Source: Macrolepiota albuminosa (lineage: Eukaryota > Basidiomycota > Agaricomycetes > Agaricales > Agaricaceae). Taken from it: a stretch of 64,000 nt of DNA. The DNA lies in contig JAMWFC010000130.1 of assembly GCA_027475525.1 (NCBI GenBank), positions 583,641 through 647,640 on the forward strand, in the 5' to 3' direction. Of this stretch, positions 41,640-54,249 are shown in pieces. Under the pieces are notes generated by a model. It saw only the letters and a program-made list of their open reading frames with translations. It did no database searches and was not told where the DNA came from. Within the stretch, counting starts at the first letter, position 1, and each line of letters begins with the position of its first letter. The translations under genes were made by a program, and so were the position numbers.

Positions 41640-44349
41640 GAAGTTGCAGTCTTCCCCGTTGATGGTCCAGACGGCCTGACCCATGGTCTGGCGTTTTGGA
41701 CAGCTGCTGATGAAGTGTCCAGGTTCCCTGCAGAGGAGGCAGGTACCCTTCCGGCGTCGCTGTTCCTGAACTTCTTTGGGGACATCGATCCAGGGGTGGT
41801 CGGGGTTTCTGACTTGGTTTGCACGAAGAGCTTCCTCCTCATCGGTGTTTGTCGGCTGGGATGTCGGGGTTGTTGGGGTCTCCAGAGAGGAGGTCGGGGG
41901 TGTCGTTGACGTCAGCTGCGTTGAGGGCGGCGGGTGGTCGTGGTGCCGGGGCGCGGGGTGGTCCAGGGGGTCCCCACCCTGGAGTCAGGTGCGAGGTTGG
42001 GTCTTGCGGTACCTGGCTAGGGACTCCAGAGTGGTTAGCTCTCCAGGAGGGTCCTCCCGGAGGGTCCCAATGGCCTCAAGATCCGGAGTACTTGTTGCGA
42101 TCTTCCCAGTACCTCTGGTCAATCTGGGTCACCAGTGCCTTGTAGCCGTTGTATGTTGCCTGCTTGGGTGCGAGGCGGAGGACGTCCTTGATTCACTGAG
42201 GGAGTGCTCGCCGGAGGGCGTTGTAGTTCCAGCCCGTTTTGTAGGCCTCCTTCTTGAATCGGACGATGAAGGTGGCAAAGCGCTCCTCGGATCTCATTCG
42301 GAGGTTGAAGAGGTTTTCCTCGGCTTCCGCGACGGTGTCAAAGATGCCGAAGCGGCCAGAGAATTCCTGCACAAAGGCCGCCCACTGGGACAGTACAGGG
42401 TTGTTGGGATCGAACCGGAGGAGGGCCGTGTAGTGATCGAAGGCCAGCCCCTGCAGGTACGAGGTGGCGAATGCAACGCGGGATCCTTCGAGCTGAAACG
42501 TGACGGGTTTGGCTTGAAACATGTTGAGGCATTGCATCAGGAAGGTTCGCCATCTCCGGGGGTCACGTCCGTGGAAGGGTTCAGGCTTCTGTATGTCGAG
42601 CTTACCTTCCCGGGCGAGGGCGTTCTGGGTATCATCCTGCGGGTTCGAGGGGCGCGGGGAAGGAGCGGCGTGGTAGTAGTAGTAGTAGTGGTTCCCTCCT
42701 CCCTGCTGAGGTGGAAAGGCCCTGGCGGCGGCGCCCCATCCTCTGGGAGGCTCTCCGTCTGGTGGGCCTCCTCCAGGAGGCTGTCTGTGCCCTCTGGGCG
42801 GGGGTCCGGGGGCCCATTGGGGGTTGGGTGGCTCCTGTGGGGGTGGCGGGGGGCCGCCGGTTCCGAGGGGTTGGGCAGCGAGGGGGGGTTGTCCAGGGGG
42901 GGAGGGGGTGGTGGGGGTGGGTTGGGCAGCGAGGGGGGGTTGTCCAGGGGGGGAGGGGGTGGTGGGGGTGGATGGGGGTAGTGGGGTCCTTGTCCGGGGT
43001 GTTGGGGGGGTTGACCGTAAGGGGGTCGAGGTGGTCCCGGGTCGGGGCCATACGGGGGTCAGGGGGGCCCGTGGTCGGGGAAGGCCCTGGGGAGTCCTGG
43101 CCCGAGGGGGGCCCGGGGTGGGGTTGGCTGTAGTCGGGCGTCATCCTGTGGTCCCGGGGGTCCTTCACGGGTGTGGAGGGGGCGCAGGTCCAGGTGGGGT
43201 GGGCGTTCACGGTTAAATTTGGGGGCGGTAGTGGGAGGGGGGTTTCCAGGGTTGTCGGGGGGGTCCCAGGTTCTGAGGTTCATCGATGTACGAGAGGGTG
43301 TCGTCTGAGGTGTCGTCGCCCTCGGGTCGGGGGTTACCTCCTGGGGGCAGGGGATTGCCTTCGGCCGCCTGTGCCCACGTGTTGAAGGTGCCGGGCACTG
43401 AGTAGGCTCAGGGACGGGCAGAGAGTCCGACGGTGTGGGCGGTGGGTTGGTCGAAGAGGCCCCCAGTCGGGTTTAGGGACCGTAGGGTGGCGGAGGCGGC
43501 GTTGAGCTCCTCCTGCCGTTGTTGGTCTCGTGGCGGGGGGTTTCCTTGGGTACCTGAGCAGGGCTCGTCCCTCTGGACGTGGAACGAGTGGGCTGGGTCC
43601 AGGGAGTCCTCGAAGCGGCAGGGGTTGGGGCTGGTGTGGATTTCGTCTATCAGGCTCTGGAGTTCGTCCCAGAGCGTTGGGTCTACTTGCAGCGTTCTTT
43701 TGGTGTTGTCAGGGAGGGTCCCTTTTAGGAATTGGTCGTAGAAGTGGAGGAGGCGATTGGCCCATTTTTCCAGCGTGCCCCGGAGGTCGTGGTTGCCGAG
43801 GGTGACCAAGAGGGCGCGTGTGCATTGGGCGAACTCCTCGGGGGAGGTGCAGAGTGTATGCAGTACTTTGTCTCGCTGTTGGAGGTACTCTTCTGTTCAT
43901 CGCTCCAGGGGGGAGGTCGGAGGGCGGGCTAGCAGGGCTGCCATGGGACGTGGCCGATTCTGGGGCGGTTCCGGGGTTTCTGTGTTTGAGGGGGGTGGTT
44001 GGGGTTGGGCGGCCTGCGGCCAGGATGCGAATGGCCCTCTGCTGGCTGGAGGTAGGGTGGCTCCCCACAGAGTTTTGGGGAGTCCCCCGGGTACCATCCT
44101 GTAGGTGCCAGAGTTGACGGGAGGATTGGCGTACATCTGCCAGTCCGGAGGATGCAGGAGCTGGCTGGCCGAGGGACTGTAGGCTCCATTCGGGTCAGGG
44201 GCCCAGAATCGGGGTGCGGGGTAGATTTCGGGGATCGGGGGTGGGTATATGGGTTGGGGGGTACTGTGGTTGTATTGTTCGGGTAGTGTGTGACCGTAGG
44301 CATCGGTTTGGTAGCCCACGGGATAGTAGACGGGGGTGTACGTAGACAT
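41640..44349 (-). pseudogene. Gag of element A
   Basis: Starts at the ATG at 44349 (MSTYTPVYYPVGYQ), a proline/tyrosine-rich N-terminus. A middle part follows (RDKVLHTLCTSPEEFAQCTRALLV). A long proline-rich linker around 43210-42700 includes a 17-residue repeat given twice (51-bp DNA repeat at 42871 and 42922). A capsid-like domain lies at 42590-42190 (MQCLNMFQAKPVTFQ, ATSYLQGLAFDHY, RFATFIVRFKKEAY), and a zinc knuckle CLLCREPGHFISSC at about 41748-41707. At least three in-frame TGA codons (after PLER, after SARP and after RALPQ) break it, fitting CGA to TGA changes. Confidence 0.82.
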
Positions 44350-44381
44350 CGAGAACGGGGTAAGGGGGAGTCTTGATATTA

Positions 44382-45243
44382 TGTCAGGTTCTGCTGACGA
44401 CGGGGGCCTCTGGGGGCAAGCAGGTCCTTACGAGGCGGACTCGAAGTCTACAGAGAGTCTCCAGGTAACGGAGGGTGAGCTCCGGAGTTTTGGGTGAGGC
44501 GCAGGGTGGCTACAGAGCGCCGGAGTTCGTAGGGAGAGGTAGAGCAGGATCCTGGGCTAAGTCCATAATACGGGACGGGAGTGGGCAGAGCCTTGCTAGA
44601 GCAGAGGAGAGGAGGGGTGATTGGAAAAAGAGACTGAGACCGGGAGACTGAGATTGGAACCGGAAGACTGAGTTGGAATTGAAGTGAGACTTTAGAGGGC
44701 CGAGAGACTTGAGAGAATAAGACAGATAGATTGAGATAAGTACGAAATAGACAAGAGAGTATAGAGACGGGTTTTTGGCAATATCAAGACTACTGTAATG
44801 TACTACGAGCTGCGGGTCAAGTACCAGGTGCCGGGTGAGTTCCGGGCCCCCTGGGCAAGGTCCATACCCCTCCTCCATGTGGTGCATCCCATGCGGTGTA
44901 TTGTCCGGGTATCAGTCCTCTGCGGTCGTGTGGTCCTGGGGGGCGTAGATGGGTTGCGGTGTATTGCCCGGGTTTGGGAGTGGCGCCGGGAGGGCGGCCC
45001 CCGGCATGATCGATCGAGGCTTAGGACGGCGTCCGGGGCACGTGGCACGTTGGCGGGGCTTCGGGCCTTATCCGGGGGTTGAGCGTCGGGTTGGGCCGGG
45101 TCGGCCTTGGTCGGGGTGGCATCGGATCTAGTCGGTCTTGTCCCAATGTGTTCCGGGGACGTGCTGGGGGGTTGGGTTTCAAAGGAGGGGTTCCAGGCAG
45201 GACTTACTGGGGGCTCGGGATGGCGTAGGTGTGGCTTGTGACA
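44382..45243 (-). repeat. Element A 5' LTR
   Basis: 862 bp, partner of 22911-23772. The element's Gag ATG (44349, minus) lies only about 30 nt inside it, so the leader is very short. No textbook primer-binding site is obvious. Confidence 0.92.
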
Positions 45244-45829
45244 AGTAGTTACTATGATATTATCAGTATATACTCTAATACACTTTGGATCTCCCTCTGC
45301 CAGCTGTGTGACTGAGCCACAGCCTCTAGAGGTCACCCCTACAATTTCCCATTGTCAGACCTCATTATATAATCTGATACTAATTTCTTGCAAGAAGCAG
45401 TGCTGTACAATTCCTTGCAGAAAGCAGTGATGAATGAAACTTGAGGAATGTGAGGTCTGGACAGCCTGTTGATATTTCTAGAAATGTCATATAGGTTGAA
45501 ACATGTGGTGCATAATCTGTTGTCCAAAATTTTCCCTCCTCTGAAATGCCTGCATTGAGCAAATACAGAGCCATATTTACATGCCATGGAAAAGTATTGA
45601 GAGTGAGATGCAAGAAAGAAACACTCTTGAAAGTAAAGTAGGTGCAGAAAAAGAAGAATCTTACATCAATGAGTGAACAATCTGTTGTTATTCAAAGAGG
45701 AGATCTAAATTCATTGTTGTCAGCCTTCCAAAGGGTAGGCCTGTACTAAGAATGACAATCAGTGCAATAAACAAAAATTGACTAATAATACAACAAAGTG
45801 AGGAACCAAATCTATTTGTCATTTATTTC

Positions 45830-47430
45830 TTTATGTCGAATGGAAAAACAAATATATTTCTTCAAATATGGAGGAGTGGCAGGAGGAAAAGGAAAAAGCA
45901 AGGACTTGGGTGGAAAAATGCCTCTTGAAGGTCCATCAGCCATGTTCAGATCCATTGGCACTCATTTGATTGTAAGCCAAATGTTTTGCACCTGGAAGGG
46001 TTCCACTATGTGTCTTAATATGAAATTCTGTTGGTTGCTTCTCGAATATCCAGCTGCTAGAGCATCAACTACACCCATGTTGTCTGATTTGAGAATAACA
46101 TGACAATTTGCATAACCAGCATTGACAAGTGTCTTGACAGCTAAATTGATGGCCACCATCTCTGCCCAGCCTATGTCTCTGCCATCTGACTTCCATCCAA
46201 CCTTCAGAGGCCATGCCAGCCACTTGTTGTTAAGAACCAATCCAATCCTCTAAGATGTAGAAGCATTGACAAAGAGGTTGTTGTCTCTGGATTCCAGTGG
46301 ACATTTGATATTGATATCATACCACTCCTTACTCAATGTAAATTTCCACCACTCAATTTTGTCTGTGACTGCTTTATGAGGTCAATGCTTGAGGAAATGG
46401 CTAGCATTAATAAGGAAGGAAGCCCAAAACATGTACAGAGCTGGCAGATAAGAGCGGCTTTGAGGGATGACCAAACAGGCATGATTAGGAGTGCCAATTA
46501 ACAATTCCATCATCTTTAAAGAAACGGAGCTAAGCTGGGACCACTTGTTCAATTTTGACAGGTATTTTTCTTGTTTATCACTGGGTAGAGTAGCCATTTT
46601 ATCCAAGAATAACCAAACAAAACTGATGTATTTGAAGGTGTCTAAGAATGACTGAACTTGTCAGGTGCCCATGGCCAGCCAAAATAATCAGCTGTAGACC
46701 AGATCAGAGATTCATTGTATGAATAACAGAGGGGAGCATAGTCCTGAAGAGGGTAGTAGAAGAATATGAAGTTATCTACCCATTTAAGAACAGCATTGAT
46801 GCCTGCATGCAAAAAGATTTGAATGATGGTGTTGGCAACGTGATTAAAAATACCTAGAGAACATGCAGTGCCAAAATTTAGCCTGAAGTCAAAGTAGATT
46901 AGGCTGTTGATGGAAACTGTCAAAAAAGGCCAGTCACATGGGCATGTAGAAACTATGCAAAAAGCAGATTCAACATCAAAGATGGTGACCTGCATGTCAG
47001 AGAAAGAATCTGCTACCAGGAGCCAACAGTTAACAAAAGTGCCCCAGTCACATTGGAAGAAAGAAAAGTCTATCATAGAGTTGATTGATGCAATACCAGG
47101 GTCATTGCAAGGATATGAGAGGTCAAGCATTACATGTTGTTTATCTTCCACACTAATAATTACATTTAAAGGGGCTGTGCAAATAGGACCAAAAAGAAGT
47201 TCTGCTTGTTTTGGTATAAACTCAGGAGAGACTTGACCAAGTTTGATTTCTTTAGAATATTTTGAAATAATGAGATTGTGCACTTCTGAAGACTTGTAGT
47301 GGTTTGAAGAGATGAAAGTTTTCTTAAAACAGAAAGAGTCCAAACCAATTCTAAAACTGTTGTGAAGGCCTTTTGGCACCTTCACAAATTTGTTCAAGGC
47401 CCTGCAAGATGCAAGGCAGTTTTCCATCTG
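45830..47430 (-). pseudogene. RT-RNase H of DIRS-like element copy 2
   Basis: RT blocks are DLSYPCNDPGIASINSMIDF, CDWGTF and TIFDVESAFCIV, and the palm KWVDNF (about 46772), where the second catalytic aspartate has become asparagine. The connection region (SKLNKWSQLSSV ... HACLVIPQSRSYL) is at 46606-46390. RNase H remnants follow (GWKSDGRDIGWAEMVA, KSDNMGVVDAL), then ADGPSRGIFPPKSLL near 45900, matching the same segment of copy 1. Several stops and shifts. Confidence 0.85.
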
Positions 47431-48400
47431 TCTGTGTGGAGAGGAGTAGACAAAGGAAAAAGGTGTTCAAGCAGAACACACTTGTGCTCTGTGAGAAGAC
47501 AATCCACACAAGGAGCATATATGCACATGAGTGCAGGAGGTTCCTCTGCTGCACAAAGCAAGACTGTTAAATCCATAGCATATGGAGGCACCTGCTGGTG
47601 TCCTCCATGTTTTGCCATCCTTACAGAGAAATTTAGCTTCTCAATGGCAAGCAATAAGCTTATGATTTGTTGCTCCACAAGTGATGTATTTAGTGAGTCT
47701 ATGTGAGGTAACAGAGTTGTGCTGCAGTAGAAAGAAAGTGTTGTTTGATGTGTCCTTGCTCTTGGACTTGGGCAGAAAGGACTCTATGATAGCAAGTTTG
47801 TTGTTCAAGTGTGCAACTCTTGCTGCATATTGCTGATTTAGGCATTCCTGCCAAACATAAGAATGGAAATCATTCATGCAAAATGTGTGGAAATCCAACA
47901 CAAAGCATGAGTGTAGACGTTGATTGTAATCAAAAATGACATCAAATTGCACCTTTGTGTCTGGCAAGTTCTTAAGATAATTGAAATGCCTTTCAAAGGA
48001 CTTTGCAATTTTGAGCACAATAGGGCCTCCAGCCCCATGATCACCTTCAGCATGCAAGTGTTTACACATACTGCCACTAGGTTGGCACTAGCACTAACAC
48101 ACTTATCAAAGGAAAGCTTACTTTCTTTAGAAACATTGAAGGAAGCATTGGGCAGTCTAAGCTTCCCATTTAAAATTACAAAAGCAGACTCCAGTATTGG
48201 TGACTCCCTGGCCACGTGGCAACAAGCATTGTCTGTCAGCAAATCCAAAGGTATGTACTCCAACATTCCTGCTTCTAAAGCCCTTCTGACCTTGTGCAGA
48301 AATACCTTGTCCACAGAGGAAAGCTGTTGGCCCAAAGTGGGTGGATGTCCATGCATAGTATGGTTGGGATGTGCCATATCCTCATCTGCTTCCCCCCCAA
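47431..48400 (-). pseudogene. Gag-like region of DIRS-like element copy 2
   Basis: Helical segments (ESAFVILNGKLRLPNASFNV, SFERHFNYLKNLPDTK, VWQECLNQQYAARVAHL) are followed by a Cys/His-rich tail (ICYGFN, then CSRGTSCTH, then HICSLCGLSSHRAQVC) near 47590-47460. The tail matches the end of Gag in copy 1. Two frames are needed, so it is broken. Confidence 0.7.
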
Positions 48401-49187
48401 GAATATTTCCAGAGCTCTACGAGCTACCTCACAGAGTTGGGGAAAGGCTTGAGTATTGGGCTGCATAACACCCATATGATGATTTCTGGTTCCAGAATCA
48501 CATGCCGAGCTGAGAGGAAGGGAGGGGGCTATCTCAAAGCCCTAACTTTGAATGGCCTGCAGGTAGGCCTGTAAAGCTGGAGAGAATGTGAGCCACTCAG
48601 CAAAAGGTTAAGAGCAGAGACAAAGATAAGGTACAAGAGGTAAGAAGGCTATCAAGGCATATAATGCTCATGAGCCACATATAGGCCCCAGGAGACTGAC
48701 ACATGAGGCCAAGGCACATCTGGCCTGTGACAAAGGAGGCCAAGACATATAAAGCCTGTACCAAAGGAAACTAAAGCACATAAGGCCTGCAACAAGATGC
48801 ATCAAGGCACCTAAGACACATAAGGTCACCACAATGGCACATGAGGCCACATGAGAAAACATCTGATGTGACATTGATTTTAAACTGCACATATAAGCCT
48901 GCACATATAGGGCAACAAAAGCCAGAAACTGAAATAAGCATATATGGCTTTTGACTCACCCTGTCTGGATACATTTTGACTATATGTTTGCAGGAAATTC
49001 TGCAATTGGGCTTCTGTTAACATCACCACTTGCCCATCCTGTTCCTTCTTTCATTTGCTGTAAGTCCAAAGGTGAGCCATTGATTGATGAGATGCACTAA
49101 GGAGGCATGGAGCTGAGAGAGGGCATGGTGACAAGATGGAGTAACATAATCAAGGGTTCCCCCAGATCATGGTGTAGACCTCAAATG

Positions 49188-51660
49188 TCAAGATTGGTGC
49201 TCAGGAGTCTCAGGAGCAAGAAGTAGAGGTACTGGAAAAACTGGAACCATGTTGCACATAAACTCATTCACCATGGCTGGGGTAATAGAAGCAGATACTT
49301 CCTGCATGAAATTTGTGGTGTGCAAGTGTTTAGTCATGCAAGGCTGTACCAGTGTGAGAGCCTGGTAGACCTTGTTCATAGTACGTTCTTCCTCCATGAT
49401 ATCTGATTTTGTCCTCTGTTTTACTGTTCATGCCTTGCTCATTATAGTTGTGTCACCCACCTCTACTGTAACACCCAGTAAAAGGAGGGAAGGTCCAGGC
49501 CACATCTGCCCAGCCTGTGACAAATGATGCATGGTAGGTGCCATCAAAGCCAGTGTTTCCAATGTACTCTCAGGTGCATCCACTTCCTCTACTATTTCGA
49601 AAGCTAAGCCCTCTTTCAGCATGTCAGGAGAAGCCATATTCTGAGATGCCACCAAAGAAAGTTGTAGAGTAAAAACCGATATATACAAAGCTGAAACCAC
49701 CCCATCTAGCTTACCATGAGTCCTTAATGGGAGGTGTCCTGTTCTGCAGGCCCAGATGGCTGTGCATTCCTACACAGTGATGTGCCACTCCTTTCTTGCC
49801 TCCTCAGCACAAGTGGCACAATGCTGAGGGCATTGGCTCATACTCACCTCTCTAGTAGTCCAGTCAATCTCTGGATTGTGTTTCCAGAGCCATGTGTATC
49901 CCAGGATCATGTTCTGCTTTCCTAGGCTAGTGACTGCAAAGGTGACATGTTCTGCATGAGCCTTGTAGCACAAGACAAGATCTACTACCATGCAAATTGA
50001 ATTAGCTTTATTAGGGGTACTATTAATGTTGTGGATAGGAATGAAAGAGAGGAGAGGTTGAGTTGTGAGCTGGTGCCTGGCAACATAGTTAGCATCCATG
50101 AAGAGCCTGGTTGCTCTGGAGTCTAGGAGAGCAACCATGCTCTGGGTCTGCTGTGTGTTAGTTGTCTCAACCTCTACCTTTAGCCAGAGTGAATTGGCCA
50201 AGGGGTTGGAGGCTACCCATGTAGCATTTTGGGAGGTAACATTGCCAGGCCAGAGTGTGGGGTTGAGAAAAGGTGGAGGGGGAAATTGGCAGTGCCAGGG
50301 GTGTTTCAGATATGTCAGGAAGGTGCTTACAGTTGCAGGTGTTGGACTATCTACAGAAGTAGTATTAGGCTCTTCTACAGACAGATGTGTGAATCTGTTA
50401 GCACTAAGTGGCAGGGGTGTACTCTTTGCTTATCGCTCTCCTAAAAATCCTCCCATCTCTTCCCTTGGTATGTCCCCACTTTGCTCCTGTTCTGTGCCCC
50501 TTGGTGCTGCAGCATCTGGGGAGGGTGCACCAGCTGCATCCTTGGCTGCCAGGAGCTGCAGGAGTAACTCTTCTTGCTCTGCCAGAGCAAGATAATGCAC
50601 CTCCAGACTTAGTGGGCAGCAACATGCAAAGTGACCCAGAGTGCTGCAGCACCAGCATAAAAGGAGGAGGCTGGCATGCTGTCAGGAGGCATCTACATCC
50701 ATGGAGGCTCCTGGAGGCAGTGTTGGCACTCCTGGAGATGCAGTAATGCTGGAAGGAGTGATGACAGCAGCACCAGGGCCATGGAAAGGAGACCAGGAGG
50801 TGTGGAGTGGTTGCAGGAGCAGTGGCCCAGTGCAGGCTGCACTTCAGCTCTATGAGCTGCTACTGATCCTGGGCTACTTGGTACCAGGAGTCAATTTGGT
50901 TGTTGGCTGGGCATCCTTCCACAAAGTTGTCAATGTGCTCTGACAGGGTCAGTTGGAGCCCTTTCTGGAAGGTGAGGCAGAGCTGTAGGCCACCAGAGTA
51001 TCCTGCCTGCTCCACCAGTGCATGGAATGAGTTGATGTATTCATCTAGAGAGACTAGTGCAGCAGTTTTGGCCAGGTTCCAAGGAAAGAATTTGTCTCAG
51101 AACTCCTGCTCAAACTTGGCCCAGTTTGTAAATTTAGTGATGCCACCCAGATGCCAGAACACCCTTATGACATAGGTGGCTGCTCTTCCCAACTTTGTAT
51201 AAGATAGGACCCATGCGATTTTCAGGTCATCAGAGACAAAATCATCTCTGCAGAGCTGGATATAGGTGAGACAAGACTGTAGAAATTGTTCTTCCATTGC
51301 TTGATTGCCATCATAGGTATCTGGGAGTGCTGGTCAAGGAAGGTGTGCATGTGGAGCACCTTGGGTTGCTGGGAGGCCTAGAGTGGGTAGGTGAGCAGTG
51401 AGAAGAGGCTCCACTGCTGGAGTTGCTGTGGCAGCAGTGGCAGCAGGGCTTAGGTGCTCTAGGAGAGCCTGGAGGGAGTTAGAGATGGTTTTAGTGGTTT
51501 GACGGAGAGTGGAGAGTTTGGCAGTGTGGTGAGTGAGGGAAGCTTGAGTAAGCTGCACTTGAGCCTCCAGGTGGAGCAAGCAAGTTCAGGCTTTGTCCTG
51601 AAGAGCTATAGCATCAAAGAGAGTGTCTGAAGGGGCAAGCTGAGACATGGAAGGCACAGG
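49188..51660 (-). pseudogene. Gag-protease relic of Gypsy element C
   Basis: Gag blocks: LPDTYDGN, EEQFLQSCLTYIQL, KIAWVLSYTKLGRAATYV, FTNWAKFEQEF, then ALVSLDEYINSFHALVEQAGYSG and FQKGLQLTLSEHI at 51300-50880, the usual basidiomycete Gypsy Gag pattern. A retropepsin relic lies at 50130-49830: LLDSRATRLFMD (active-site glycine lost) and ILGYTWLWKHNPEIDW. Further coding remnants reach 49188. No RT or integrase is visible, so the element is truncated or interrupted before 48.6 kb. Very CpG-poor. Confidence 0.78.
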
Positions 51661-51754
51661 TGCTTAGGACTGGTAGAGAAGTGACAAATAGGAGCCAGAA
51701 AACTCTTCTGATAGCTATAAGGAGCTTCCAGACCAGCATTAGAAGACTTGTTCT

Positions 51755-51893
51755 GCTATAAGAGTGACCTCTGGAGGTTATGGCTAATCACACAACTGGC
51801 AGAGGGAAATCCAAAGTATATTAGAGACAGTAACAATAGTGTAATTAACAACTAATCACCTGGTGGAGAGAAATCCAAAGAGAACAAGTCTGA
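51755..51893 (-). repeat. LTR-like end sequence, also present at 22868-22910 plus 45244-45348
   Basis: Read on the minus strand it contains AGACTTGTTCTCTTTGGAT, then CAGGTGATTAG, then ATACTTTGGATTTCCCTCTG, then GAGGTCACTC. The sequence rebuilt by removing element A (22868-22910 joined to 45244-45348) reads the same way in the same order. Element A therefore landed in a copy of this repeat, probably an old LTR. Confidence 0.6.
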
Positions 51894-51899
51894 GGATCC

Positions 51900-53304
51900 C
51901 TCTGCCAGCACAGCATCTTGGTACAGGAGGGTGGAAGCATGAGAGCAACTATATAGTCTCTGGCAGCTACTTTCAAGGTGCAAGATGGCAGCTGAAATAT
52001 GCTGGGGCATGGAAAGCACATGCACAGGGGGCCCAGAGTGTGCTGGGGTGTGGGAAATGCCCTGGAGGTCTCCAGGAGCTCCAGACAAGGAAGTTTTCAG
52101 ACAGCCAGCCTTCCATTTTCCTTGTGGCAATAATTCCACGAAGAAACAATCATATACAGGACTTGCTCCTGCTCCTCAGCACTTGCAAAAGGTACTGCAA
52201 TTGTCCTGTATTGGACTTTGCCAAGTAATTGTGACATCATCCTGTTCCAGGCAGTAGGGTGACAGTTGAGGGTTACTTGCTTAAACTTATTGAGCAGAAG
52301 ATATCCTGCCTGACACTGACAAATCAGTGTAAACTAGTTGTTAACTAGTGTGTGGAGCCAGCAAAGCTCCCAAAGATTGCAGGGGAATTCCCGAGGTGCA
52401 ACTTGGTATACCTTGCTGTTGTGGGGTGTCTGTGTGACATTGTCTGGTTTTTTGGCCTTGAAGGCCCTGGCTGCATGGGCCTCTTGCCCAATGAAGATAG
52501 TGTTGGGTGCTTGTGATCAGTAGAATTGAGGACTCAACCCCATGCCAAAAAATGAGTTCTGGCACTTGATAGTGTGATCATGATAGATCACAACACCAAG
52601 CACATCAGGGATGCACCTGGTTTCTTCTTTGAGGAGGGTAGTGATGAGCCTGCATTGTGGCTGGCTACAGATAGCACCAATACCCACACCTCACATTGGC
52701 CCACTAGTACCACCAGAAGCGCCATGCTCTAGCGCTTCCAGCACTATTTTTCTCATATTTTTACACTAATAACTTGCAGCTACAGACTCCAATTACTCTC
52801 AGACCACTTTTTATGGCACCACTTATTCTTCACACCACTATTGACACCTCACTGCACCTTGCCACTTGCACTCCAAGGCTATATGTTTACACAGACACTT
52901 GGCATCAGTCAATCCAGAATAATGCTCTTAGCCAGTGGCAGCGCTCACAGGATAGAATGATGAAGTATTTCCGTGACAGCATCATTATGGACCTTTTTAC
53001 TATACAATTCAATTCACTGCATTTACTTACATTTTTATCAGTTCACCACCCTCTAGCGGTGCTTGCTTTTTTTATTATAAATACTTACTTTTTGTTAGTA
53101 GTAAAAGAAATCAATTTGGCAGTAGGGATCATATCCCAACATTTTGATCACCACATGCCACAGACTACCTCTTGTTGACCATGTCAAGCAAGAGGACTCT
53201 GCTCTAGTTCTCTATCTCTCTCTTTCTAGTGCCTTGCAACTACAGCTTGGCTTTCATGCTTAGATCCACTAAGCAATTTCATCCTTTTATTATTACATTC
53301 TAGG
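51900..53304. other. Anonymous CpG-poor repeat sequence
   Basis: No coding or RNA feature that I can support. A TATAT box-like stretch at about 51948 fits the upstream part of the LTR-like sequence at 51755-51893. The ORFs here (for example 52774-53178) are AT-rich and look random. Confidence 0.4.
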
Positions 53305-53430
53305 CGCTAACACTTAGCGCCTCTTAGCGACCCTCTCCCACACCTCTTAGTGCCTTCCTTAGCGACTTTCCTGCACCTCTTAGCGCCTTTCTTAGTGACT
53401 TTCCCACACTCTAAGCGCTCCCCCTTAGTG
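53305..53430. repeat. Imperfect minisatellite of CTCTTAGCGCC-type units
   Basis: Alternating units built on CACCTCTTAGYGCCTTYCTTAGYGACTTTCC repeat about four times with substitutions. Confidence 0.6.
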
Positions 53431-54249
53431 ACTTTTAGCATCCTGTAGCCATGTTTTGGAGCCTTATGCAAGTGCCTCCAATCACCCACTTTCCTTGCTA
53501 CCAACCTCTTGCCTACCGTGTGTTCTCTGGGACCTGTCCAGGACTCTCTCACACACTTAGCACGCCCAAAGCTATATCGGCTAAGTAGCTGTACTAGTGA
53601 TAGTCCATGCAGCACCCAGCTTGATTTGGGCGTTATCAGTGGCTCCTTGTTTTGTGCTCTCCTGCACATGACAGTCCATCTTTGCCCATCAATTACTGTT
53701 GCACTATTTATGTGCCATATGTTGTGCTGCAGTCTTGTGCAGCACTAGAGATTCTATGTGAGCCTCTTTGGGCTTCTCATATTACTTGTCATTGGAGGGC
53801 AACAATGGCAGTCTCTTTGGGACAGAGCTCTCAGAACATGGGTCCATTGCCCACACAAAACAAGAATACCAGGCTGAGGGGCCCTCTATCAATGCTGCAG
53901 GTAAAAAAGAGATGTTAGCCTCTGGAGCTCCTTTCAGAGCATCCTTGGAGAAGTGCATGTTGATGTATGCATGCCCCTCCAGCTGCTTACTCTGATGATC
54001 TGTTCAGGGTTGGGAGGCCTTAGCCTTGATGGGGCATGCACTGACATTCTAGAAATTCTGCTCCCCAGAGTGCATAATAGATACTATGGATAGTGGTCAT
54101 GAGGACATGACCTTGAATGTGCTGCTGGCAAGATGCTGGATCAGCTAGGAAGCAGCTGAGGCAGGGATATTATTATAGAGGAGGATGTCCTGTTCTAGGC
54201 TGGCCTCCTGGGCAGAGACTACACTTAATCAAGTTGAGCAGGAGAACAT

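Larger units (their letters stand above)
22911..45243 (-). mobile_element. Ty3/Gypsy element A with chromodomain, host to element B
   Basis: The 862-bp LTRs (TGTCAG...TGACA) at 22911-23772 and 44382-45243 are flanked by the same 5 bp, AGTAG (22906-22910 and 45244-45248). The order on the minus strand is Gag, tandem retropepsin domains, RT, RNase H, integrase, chromodomain, so it is a Gypsy chromovirus. Removing element B (11.5 kb) leaves about 10.8 kb. The extra length is an opposite-strand gene between the chromodomain and the 3' LTR. Several in-frame TGA codons show it is no longer autonomous. Confidence 0.93.
21504..48400 (-). mobile_element. DIRS-like element copy 2, split by nested insertions
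   Basis: Reading leftward on the minus strand: Gag-like (48.4-47.5 kb), RT (47.4-46.6), RNase H (46.3-45.8), then after about 23 kb of inserted DNA the tyrosine recombinase (22.5-21.5 kb). The order and strand fit one element cut by the Gypsy element at 22911-45243 and by the sequence immediately around it. All parts carry stops and frameshifts. Confidence 0.7.

Noticed and set aside
40852..43216. Plus-strand ORFs of 253 and 401 aa opposite Gag and protease of element A
   Set aside because: They mirror GC-rich minus-strand coding sequence (glycine runs opposite proline runs) and have no recognisable features; unlike the gene at 23772-37167 they have no intron or frame support.
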